A DNA stretch of 50,435 nt from Micromonospora deserti. GTDB lineage: Bacteria > Actinomycetota > Actinomycetes > Mycobacteriales > Micromonosporaceae. Made by a program: the position numbers and the translations under genes. The notes under the pieces were generated by a model. The model worked only from the letters and a program-made list of their open reading frames with translations, made no database searches and was not told the DNA's origin. The DNA lies in contig NZ_POUB01000019.1 in the NCBI RefSeq assembly GCF_003236335.1, positions 1 to 50,435 on the forward strand, given 5' to 3'. Below are positions 1 to 6,688 of the stretch, one piece after another; position 1 is the stretch's first letter; the number at the start of each line of letters is the position of its first letter.

Positions 1-96
1 CGCCTGCGCGGGGCGGCTGGCCTGCCGGGGCCCCGCCCGGTCCGCCCCAGCGGTGGGGGCGGTGGCCCGGCCGCAGGCTCGGTAACGTCCCCTCGC

Positions 97-762
97 ATGA
101 CCGAGGTTGACTTCCTTGACGACACCCGCACGTCCTACGACGCCTTCGCGGCCGAGTACGCCGAGCAATTCCGGGACGAGCTGGACGGCAACACCTGGGA
201 TCGGGCGTTTCTCGCCGCCTTCGCCGAGGTGGTGCGGGCCGCCGGCGGCGGGCCGGTCGCGGATATCGGCTGCGGCCCCGGCCGGGTCACCCACCACCTG
301 CACGGGCTGGGGCTGGACGTCTTCGGCATCGACCTGTCGCCCGGGATGCTGGCACAGGCGCGACGGTCGCACCCGCAGCTCCGCTTCAGCGAAGGCTCGA
401 TGACCGATCTGCACCTGCCGGACGGTGGGCTCAGCGGCATCGTCGCCTGGTACTCCGTCATCCACGTCCCCGATGAGCTGCTTCCGGCGACCTTCGCGGG
501 CTTTCACCGGGCACTGGCGCCCGGCGGCCACCTGGCGCTGGCGTTCCAGGTCGGTGACGAGCCACTGCACCTCACGGAGGCGCTCGGGCACCCGGTCGAC
601 CTCACCTTCCACCGCCGGCAGCCCGACCGGGTGGCCGCGCTGCTCACCGCGGCCGGACTGGAGGTTCGGGCCCGGCTGGTCCGGGAGCCCGAGGCGTACG
701 CGGGCCGGGTCGAGCGGACCGCGCAGGCGTACCTGCTGGCCCGCCGGCCCGCCGCCGGCTGA
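97..762 (+). CDS. SAM-dependent class I methyltransferase
   Basis: A 221-residue stand-alone methyltransferase. The SAM-binding motif I, VADIGCGPGRVTHHL, lies at about residues 54-68. It is followed by the acidic end of strand 2 (FGIDLSPGML) and a motif near DGGLSGIVAWYSVIHV, the usual Methyltransf_11/25 arrangement. The length fits a free-standing small-molecule methyltransferase. The ATG at 97 has no strong ribosome binding site, but the protein is conserved-looking from its first residues (YDAFAAEYAEQF). It runs convergent with the quinone oxidoreductase gene at 830-1804, only about 70 nt away. Substrate unknown; nothing ties it to the NRPS cluster 3 kb downstream. Confidence 0.85.
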   Translation: MTEVDFLDDTRTSYDAFAAEYAEQFRDELDGNTWDRAFLAAFAEVVRAAGGGPVADIGCGPGRVTHHLHGLGLDVFGIDLSPGMLAQARRSHPQLRFSEGSMTDLHLPDGGLSGIVAWYSVIHVPDELLPATFAGFHRALAPGGHLALAFQVGDEPLHLTEALGHPVDLTFHRRQPDRVAALLTAAGLEVRARLVREPEAYAGRVERTAQAYLLARRPAAG

Positions 763-829
763 CCCGGCGACGGGGCGGCCGGCCCGGCGCGCTTCGACCA
801 CGATGCCGCCGCGGGCGTCCTGCCGCCGC

Positions 830-1804
830 TCACCCCGCGGTCAGCACCACCTTCCCCAGCGCCCGGCGGCCCTCCAGGTCGGCGTGGGCGGTCGCGGCGT
901 GGGCCAGCGGGTAGGTGGTGACCAGCGGTCGCCACCAGCCCTTGCCGGCCAGTTCCAGCGAGCGGCCGGCCAGCGCCGGGATGCCACCGGGCAGGGCCCG
1001 CATCCGGTGCCCCAGCCATCCGACAGTCAGGCCCCGGCCGATCACGTCGTCGGTGCCGATCCGGGTCGCCTCGCCCGCGGACCAGCCGAACATCATGAAC
1101 CGCCCGCCCGGCGCCATCAGCTCCAGGGCGGCCCGGCCCACCGCCCCGCCGACCCCGTCGTACACCAGGCTCAGCCCGCCGACCTGCTCCCGCACCTGGT
1201 CGGCCCAGCCCGCCAGCCCGTAGTCGACGACCAGGTCGACGCCCAGGTCGCGCAGCGGCGCCGTCCGGTCGTCACCCCGCGCCGCCGCCACCACCGTGGC
1301 GCCGGTCGTCCGCGCGGCCTGGACGAGCAGCCAACCCACGCCACCGGCCGCCGACGGCACGAAGACCACGTCGTCCGCCCTCGGCGGTTCCAGGTCGAAG
1401 ATGCCGAGGGCGGTCCGCCCCGTGCCCACCGCGGCCACCGCCTCCGCCCAGCTCAGCTCTCCCGGTACGACGTAGAGCGACTCGACGCCGGTCACCGCCT
1501 GCTCGGCGTACCCGCCGGGCACCATGCCGAGGTGCGCCACCACCCGCGTGCCCAGCCAGGACCCGTCGACGCCCGCGCCCACGCCGTCGACCACGCCGGC
1601 GACCTCCCGCCCGGGGATGGTGGGCAGGTCGGGCAGCGGAAGCGGGCCGCCGGCCTCGCCCCGACGCAGCGTCGTGTCGAGCAGGTGCACCCCGCTGGCC
1701 GACACGGCGATCCGGACCTGGCCGGGGCCGGGAGTCAGGTCGGGTACCTCCTCGAGGACCAGATTCTCGGCGGGACCGAACTGGTGAAGCTGAATCGCAC
1801 GCAT
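830..1804 (-). CDS. Zinc-free MDR family quinone oxidoreductase (NADPH-dependent)
   Basis: A 324-residue medium-chain dehydrogenase/reductase. It begins MRAIQLHQFGPAENLVLEEV and has the N-terminal GroES-like fold. The Rossmann signature is SAAGGVGWLLVQAARTTGA in mid-protein (AxxGGVG type), followed by the VYDGVGGAVGRAALELMAPGG segment typical of quinone oxidoreductases. It lacks the zinc-binding cysteines of alcohol dehydrogenases. I chose ATG 1804 rather than an in-frame TTG at 1819 because a promoter with a -10 element at 1811-1816 would start transcription almost exactly at this ATG, giving a leaderless mRNA. It probably reduces quinones or enones in a redox-stress response, as the operator upstream suggests. 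It is not obviously part of the peptide cluster. Confidence 0.85.
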   Translation of the reverse strand: MRAIQLHQFGPAENLVLEEVPDLTPGPGQVRIAVSASGVHLLDTTLRRGEAGGPLPLPDLPTIPGREVAGVVDGVGAGVDGSWLGTRVVAHLGMVPGGYAEQAVTGVESLYVVPGELSWAEAVAAVGTGRTALGIFDLEPPRADDVVFVPSAAGGVGWLLVQAARTTGATVVAAARGDDRTAPLRDLGVDLVVDYGLAGWADQVREQVGGLSLVYDGVGGAVGRAALELMAPGGRFMMFGWSAGEATRIGTDDVIGRGLTVGWLGHRMRALPGGIPALAGRSLELAGKGWWRPLVTTYPLAHAATAHADLEGRRALGKVVLTAG

Positions 1805-1810
1805 GGCTCC

Positions 1811-1841
1811 ATCCGACAACCTGAACCGAGGTTGAGGTCAA
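1811..1841 (-). promoter_or_regulatory. MerR/SoxR-type promoter-operator of the quinone oxidoreductase
   Basis: Read on the minus strand, a -35 element TTGACC (1841-1836) and a -10-like TCGGAT (1816-1811) are separated by 19 nt, the long spacer typical of MerR-family promoters. The spacer contains the perfect dyad CAACCT-N6-AGGTTG (1817-1834). SoxR and other MerR regulators bind such a dyad and untwist the promoter, and quinone oxidoreductases are classic SoxR-regulon members. No MerR gene is present in the window, so the regulator would act from elsewhere. Spacing and dyad are seen directly; the identity of the regulator is inferred. Confidence 0.6.
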
Positions 1842-2097
1842 TCCTCTAGTGGCGGCAGTCACGGACGCAGGACGTGCCCCAGGTCCACCGCGAGACGCAC
1901 CCCCGGCCTCGGGCGCGATGACCGCCCGGCCGGCCCGGCGGTGTCGTCGAGATTCGGACCCGGATCGCCGGAAGCGCGGCGTGAGCCCGTCGAGGTGGGC
2001 GCGGCCGACGAGCCGTCGCAACCCCCGTGGATCATCGGTCACCCCGGCGGGTTGCCGGGGTCTCCTACGGTGAGACCGCGAGAGAGGAACGTGATCC

Positions 2098-2519
2098 GGT
2101 GGCGCGGCAGCTCGCCAGCCGCGCCCGCCGCTGGGCGCAGGGACAGGCCCCCGCTTCCGACCCGACCTCCCCCGCCAGCGGGAGGTCGTCGACGCCTTCT
2201 TCGCCGCGACTCGACGCCCTGGTGGCCGTCCTCCACCCCGACGTGGTGCTGCGCTCCGGCGGCGGGACCGCCCGCGCCCGCCACACCGTCGCCATCAACG
2301 GCGCCCGTACCGTCTCCGGCCAGGCGCTCACCTTCGGGCGGCTCTCCCCGTTCGCTCGACCGGCGCTGGTCAACGGCGCCGCCGGAGTCGTGGTCGTCGC
2401 CCAGGGACGACCGCTCTCGGTCATGGGTTTCACGGTCGCGGACGGGAAGATCGTCGCCATCGACGTGCTGTCCATTCAGAGCGACTGGGCAAGCTCGACC
2501 TGACGGTCCTCGACCGCTG
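2098..2519 (+). pseudogene. Remnant of an ECF41/SigJ-type sigma factor (C-terminal SnoaL-like part)
   Basis: The protein fragment starts VARQLASRARRWAQG, the end of a sigma region 4 (normally AVRQLASRARRRV). It continues as LDALVAVLHPDVVLRSGGG and FARPALVNGAAGVVVV, the SnoaL-like C-terminal domain of ECF41/SigJ-family factors. The whole N-terminal half (regions 2 and 4) is missing. Between about 2170 and 2210 another frame reads QREVVDAFFAA, the expected connecting residues, so there is a frameshift or deletion. Near 2485 the expected ending KLDLTVLDR followed by a stop lies in yet another frame. Truncation plus two frame changes mark this as a decayed gene. Confidence 0.75.
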
Positions 2520-3283
2520 ACGGGCCGGAGGCCACCTCGACGCGAACCTTCGTAGCGTCAGTGGCCATCTCGACGGAGCGGGCCGCTTCTATTGGCCTAT
2601 GGCTGCATAAGCCGACCAATCGAGCGCTGTGCGTATTGCCAGCTCAGGCAGCTCTTTCGCTGATCTTCGAGGTGCCCCCGGCAGGATTCGAGACACGCGG
2701 TTTAGGAAGAGGCGACGCTGCGCCTCGGCGCGCACCGGTCACCCACCGTGGCCCGCTCTCCGGCGCTGCGGGCGACAGTCCAAGCTTGACCCCTCTGACC
2801 CTCGGCGTCCGTCACATCGAGCACGCGAGGGGCACGCGGGCACCGGCCGACCGTCAGCTTGGGAATCGCACAAGATTGATGCGGGGCACGCCATGTCCCC
2901 TTGTCGGCATGGTCCCCGGCGGCCTGGTTTGCCCCCCCTGGTGCCACCGGCTTGTGGCCCGGGGATGGCCCAGGTCCGCTCAGTGAATGTTCCTGGCCAG
3001 CGCCCAGCTCGACCTCGTGCACGTTGTCGGGCGGGATCATCCGGCGTGGTGGAGTTCTCCTCGGTCGGGCAGGCTTGCCCCTGCCCGAGGTTCTCGGCCA
3101 GGTCCGGGCTCGCCAGAGGCGACCGCCGCAGCGGCTTGGCCTGGACCTGGCCGGCGTTCTCGGGTAGCCGTTGGGTGCCCGACCGAGGAGACTCCTGGCG
3201 TGGTCTCTGAGGGAGGGTCGGGGTGCGGGGCAGCGCCCGCGACCTGTCCGCAGCGGGGAGAATCGGTCGTGCCGCAACTGGCT
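2520..3283. other. Long region without a credible gene; contains a tRNA fragment
   Basis: About 760 nt in which every open frame has the composition of non-coding shadow sequence (rich in Arg, Pro and Ser, no family resemblance). The only recognisable element is the 3' tRNA-Arg fragment at 2671-2711. The stretch separates the left-flank genes from the NRPS cluster and may mark an old insertion boundary. Confidence 0.6.
2671..2711 (-). other. 3' fragment of a tRNA-Arg(CCU) gene, possible attachment-site relic
   Basis: On the minus strand this reads from the anticodon loop (CTTCCTAAACCG, anticodon CCT) through GTGTC to TCGAATCCTGC and the acceptor end CGGGGGCACC. That matches the 3' half of an actinobacterial tRNA-Arg(CCU), except that about six nucleotides of the 5' T-arm (expected GCAGGT) are missing. 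The 5' half of the tRNA is absent upstream, so it cannot be a working tRNA. Duplicated 3' tRNA ends are what site-specific integrases leave behind. The tRNA identity is from memory of the family, not an alignment, and no second copy was found in the window. Confidence 0.55.
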
Positions 3284-3604
3284 TTAGTACTCGGCGATTG
3301 CCGCGACTGCCTCGATCTCGATCAGCAGATCCGGTCGAAACAGGCCTGCTACCTGGACGAGTGAACTGGTCGGCGGCCGTTCCATGTTGATGAACTCGTC
3401 TCGTACGGCTCCTCCATGCCTTTCCAATCCGATTGGCCGATGAGGTTGATGTGGGAAGCGAGGTGCTGTCCCCCGCTTCTGCCCCACCACCGTGCTCAGT
3501 CCCGGCAGTACGTCGACCGAGAGCGCACCCACCGGAATCCCGTCCAGAGAGACGGTCCCGTCCGGCAGATGGACCCGTTCCGCAATGAGGAGAGCGAATC
3601 CCAC
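3284..3604 (-). pseudogene. RidA-family remnant
   Basis: Only the last 35 or so residues are recognisable: RPPTSSLVQVAGLFRPDLL then IEIEAVAAIAEY, the C-terminal strand-helix-strand of RidA/YjgF proteins (usually RPxxTxVxVxxLxxPxxLIEIEAVA). The upstream part of the open frame does not resemble RidA, so the gene is probably 5'-truncated or frameshifted. It lies directly downstream of the LOG gene and points the same way. A complete RidA-family gene is present in the kynurenine-type operon at 25515-25988; this remnant may be a broken relative or unrelated flank debris. Confidence 0.55.
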
Positions 3605-3644
3605 CCGTCGAGCGACCTGCCTTCTCGAGACCCGAGCGGCCCGG

Positions 3645-4382
3645 TCATATCTTCAACGCCTCTCTGGCGTCGGTGTGCCCGGCCGCACCTTCAGTGGAGG
3701 TTGTCGCCGCATCCGTCGTTCCAACCTTCTGCGGTGAGGCCGCGTCGGCGATCGCAAACGCGGCCTCGACGCTGTCCGCGATCGCGATGTGGGACATGAC
3801 CGAAGCGTTGACCAGGCCCGGTCGCACGAGATGCTCGTCCATGAATCGCATCCAGGCGTCCCACAGCCGAACCCCTTCCGGCTGCATGAGGATCACCGGG
3901 AACCAGCCGAGTCGGTCCGTGTCCTGGTGCACGAGGACCTCGAACAGCTCGTCGAACGTCCCCACCCCACCGGGGAAGACGAACAGTGCGTCGATGTCGT
4001 GGGTCAAGAGCAGCTTGCGTATCGCGAACGTGCTGACCGTGATCGACCGTGAAGGATCGAGTACGCTGTCGGGCTCCTCACCCGCGATCTCGATGCGGAC
4101 CGCGCGTGACAGGGCATCGCCGTTGCCGTCGCGGACCGCCTGCATGATGCCCGGCCCACCCCCGGTCACGGCCGCCCAGCCCCGCTCGGCGAGTGCCGCT
4201 CCGAGCGACCGAGCCATCTCGTACGAGGGCTGGCCACGCTGGGTGCGCGCGGAACCGAACACCGACACGATCCGCTTCTGCCCCATGGAGCGGGAGATCC
4301 GGCTCCATGACTGGACGGCCTCAAGCTCGGCGGCGATTGCCTGTAAGGCCAGGCCGAGGCGGCCCTCGATCTGCTCGCTCAT
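3645..4382 (-). CDS. LOG-family (TIGR00730-like) nucleotide phosphoribohydrolase-type protein
   Basis: A 245-residue Rossmann-like protein of the LOG/lysine-decarboxylase-like superfamily. Diagnostic motifs are FGSAR (42-46), GGGPGIM (74-80), an Arg-Lys pair at 122-123, and PGGVGTFDE (137-145), the phosphoribohydrolase active-site signature. Family members cleave nucleoside 5'-monophosphates to a free base plus ribose phosphate, as in cytokinin activation; related SLOG domains bind NAD- or ADP-ribose-derived ligands. Its ATG overlaps the stop of the SIR2-ATPase gene by 4 nt (ATGA), so it is the last, translationally coupled gene of the NRPS operon. A 35-residue Ser/Thr/Ala-rich tail after about residue 210 is unlike the core. 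Role in the cluster unknown. Confidence 0.85.
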   Translation of the reverse strand: MSEQIEGRLGLALQAIAAELEAVQSWSRISRSMGQKRIVSVFGSARTQRGQPSYEMARSLGAALAERGWAAVTGGGPGIMQAVRDGNGDALSRAVRIEIAGEEPDSVLDPSRSITVSTFAIRKLLLTHDIDALFVFPGGVGTFDELFEVLVHQDTDRLGWFPVILMQPEGVRLWDAWMRFMDEHLVRPGLVNASVMSHIAIADSVEAAFAIADAASPQKVGTTDAATTSTEGAAGHTDAREALKI

Positions 4383-6688
4383 GCCTTGTCCCTTCCCCGC
4401 GACGGATCTCCGTTGATCTCGTCCGATTCGGTGGCCAATTGCTGGCCGCGGTGCAGTGCGGCAGCGGCACGGGCGCGGTGGTCCGGCCGATCCACCAACC
4501 GCTCGGCGTTCTCCACCGCCGACTGCGCGATCACGAGTCCCTCCTTGATTCTGCCCAGGTCGAGCAGGCGCTCGGCGTACTCGGCCTGCATGCCCGTCAG
4601 CCAGGGCAGCGCGGTGTCCGGATACGACCTGGCGCGGTGCTCGTAGGCCTCGACAAGGCTCGCCGCGAGTAGGACCGGGAACTCGCCGAGCGCTGTGGTG
4701 CCCGGGGGTACCGCCTCGAGCAGGTCGGCAGGCAACGCGGCGTTGCGGGCCAGCGAGACCAGCGCGTCGGCCAGCGGTGCGGGATGTCCGCCGCGCAGGG
4801 CCGCGTCGACTGCGGCCGGCGAGACGCCCGGCAGCACGGACAGCAGTTCGGTCAGGCGTTTCTGCAACGCCGGACGGGTCGACGCGGCGCGAGCGAGGAC
4901 GACCAGCGCACGCCGTTCCTGATCCGGTGTGGTCTCGGTGAACATCCCGACGAGGAACACCGGGGACACCCCGGTGGCGATCAGCTCTTCGTTCAGCGGC
5001 TCGGGCAGCGATTCGGCCCAGTAGGACGAGGAGTTCGGCGGGTAGACCTCACACAGCCATCGGGCAGCGCGCAGCCGGACGCCCTCGTCGGACAGCGCGG
5101 CGACGTGCCCGAGTACGGCCAGAGCAGCCTGCTCGTCCGCAGCGCCGCACAGCAGGGCGGTGACGGCGGCCGCCCGCACCGCATCGGTGGACAGCGACAG
5201 TCCATGTTCACGTGCGGAACGGTGCAGGTAGCCCAACTCCTGCCGGACGAGCTCGTCGACGGTCCGTCCGCTCAGCCCCAGCAGCCCGGCGAGCACCGTC
5301 GTCTGCTGCTCACCCGGCAGCGGTGCGACCTCGGCAGTTGCCACGCGGGACACCTCGTCGGGAAGGGACGCGGTGATCCCCACGGCGCTGAGTGCGGCCG
5401 CGTAGTCGGCCGTGGCTTCCCGCACCGCGTCCGCCTGGCCGGACGGCGCCGGCACCGGGGGCGCGAGCTCCTCATCAGTGGCGCTCTCCGACCGCAGTTC
5501 GTCCCACCACCCGTCCGGTGTGCGGGCGAGCAGTAGCAGGCGGACGGCCGAGCGCTCACTCGCCTCACTCACGGCGCGGAAAACCTGCTCGACGCGTGTC
5601 TCGGCGTCGTCGATGATCACGAGCGACGGCTGGGCACTCTCCGGAAGCTCGGCGCCGGGGGCGAGGAACTGGACCTCCCACCCGCCCTTCACCCGATCGG
5701 CCAACTCGAGCGCCAAGCGGGTCTTGCCGATCCCGGCCGGACCCCACACGAGATGGGCACGTGCGCCCGGGCCCGAGCACCACGCGGAGAGACGCTCCAG
5801 TTCGGCGGTTCGCGCATGCAGACGTGCCGTGCGTTCTTGTGCCCGCAACAACAGGCTCGGGCGCACGCGCGTCTCGCCCGCCGGCTCGGCCTCGGTGTCG
5901 TCGCCGTCGACCGGCCGCGTGCCGGAACCACCCCTCCGCAGATCCTCGACGATGCGCGGCAGCGCCTCTCCGAGCGGTTCCCTGATGATCTCGGTGGCGA
6001 TGCTGTCGTACGGCGTATCTCCCAGGTTGACGATCACCAGGTTCGCGCCCGCCTGCACGGCGGTCGCACAGAGCGACGCGGCAGGCTCGATGACCAGCGA
6101 CGTGCCGACCGCCAGAATCAGGTCGCAACCCGTGACGGCCTCGGTGGCGCGGGAGAACACCTCGGGTGACATGGTCTGCCCGAACATCGTGCTCGCGGTC
6201 TTGAGGATTCCTCCACACAGGGCGCACGGTGGGACGGCCTCGCCCGCCTCGATCCGGGCCAGTACCTCCGTCGTCGGTAGCCGGTGCCCGCACCCGACGC
6301 ACTCGGTGACGAGCATCGTGCCGTGCAGCTCGATCACGCGGTCCTCCGGCATGCCGCCGCGCTGGTGCAGGCCGTCGGTGTTCTGCGTGATCACTGTCGT
6401 GTCGATGCCCGAGTCCAGCAGGCTTGCCACCGCGTGATGGCCCACGTTCGGTACGGCCGTCCATGCTTCGCTCTCGTACCGCGACCTCCAGTAGGCGGCG
6501 CGAAGATCGGGATCCACCATGAACGCCTGGTAGGTGTTCCGGTGGCGGGCTTCGGGGTCCTTGATCCACGCACCGTTCGGCCCACGGAAGTCCGGGATGC
6601 CCGAGTCGGTGGAGATACCGGCACCGCTGAAAACGACAAGGCGGCGTACTCCGTACGCCCAGTCCGGCATGTTGATCGAGTCGGTCAT
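4379..6688 (-). CDS. SIR2 (sirtuin) domain fused to a P-loop ATPase and helical repeat region
   Basis: 769 residues. Residues 1-250 form a classical zinc sirtuin: GAGIS (22-26), IPDFRG (31-36), TQNTDGLHQ (101-109), catalytic His122 in ELHG, zinc cysteines C130, C133, C155, C158, and AVGTSLVIEP near 193-202. All residues for NAD-dependent deacylation are present. After a charged linker comes a P-loop NTPase with Walker A GPAGIGKTR (316-324) and Walker B LVIIDD (356-361), then about 350 Ala/Leu-rich residues that look like TPR or similar helical repeats ending near ERLLDLGRIKEGLVIAQSAV. The start overlaps the NRPS-2 stop by 4 nt and the stop overlaps the LOG start by 4 nt. Stand-alone sirtuins are about 250 residues, so this fusion is unusual. 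It could deacylate a pathway intermediate, regulate carrier domains or act in NAD signalling; none can be chosen from sequence. Confidence 0.85.
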   Translation of the reverse strand: MTDSINMPDWAYGVRRLVVFSGAGISTDSGIPDFRGPNGAWIKDPEARHRNTYQAFMVDPDLRAAYWRSRYESEAWTAVPNVGHHAVASLLDSGIDTTVITQNTDGLHQRGGMPEDRVIELHGTMLVTECVGCGHRLPTTEVLARIEAGEAVPPCALCGGILKTASTMFGQTMSPEVFSRATEAVTGCDLILAVGTSLVIEPAASLCATAVQAGANLVIVNLGDTPYDSIATEIIREPLGEALPRIVEDLRRGGSGTRPVDGDDTEAEPAGETRVRPSLLLRAQERTARLHARTAELERLSAWCSGPGARAHLVWGPAGIGKTRLALELADRVKGGWEVQFLAPGAELPESAQPSLVIIDDAETRVEQVFRAVSEASERSAVRLLLLARTPDGWWDELRSESATDEELAPPVPAPSGQADAVREATADYAAALSAVGITASLPDEVSRVATAEVAPLPGEQQTTVLAGLLGLSGRTVDELVRQELGYLHRSAREHGLSLSTDAVRAAAVTALLCGAADEQAALAVLGHVAALSDEGVRLRAARWLCEVYPPNSSSYWAESLPEPLNEELIATGVSPVFLVGMFTETTPDQERRALVVLARAASTRPALQKRLTELLSVLPGVSPAAVDAALRGGHPAPLADALVSLARNAALPADLLEAVPPGTTALGEFPVLLAASLVEAYEHRARSYPDTALPWLTGMQAEYAERLLDLGRIKEGLVIAQSAVENAERLVDRPDHRARAAAALHRGQQLATESDEINGDPSRGRDKA

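Noticed and set aside
2561..3277. Several overlapping open frames of 80-190 codons in the left gene desert
   Set aside because: All have shadow composition and none resembles a protein family; one overlaps the tRNA fragment.
3645..6688. SIR2 plus LOG as a Thoeris- or Avs-type phage-defence system
   Set aside because: The SIR2 domain is the zinc-containing deacylase kind, not the NADase kind of ThsA or SIR2-STAND defences, and the genes are coupled to an NRPS. Defence is kept only as a remote alternative.
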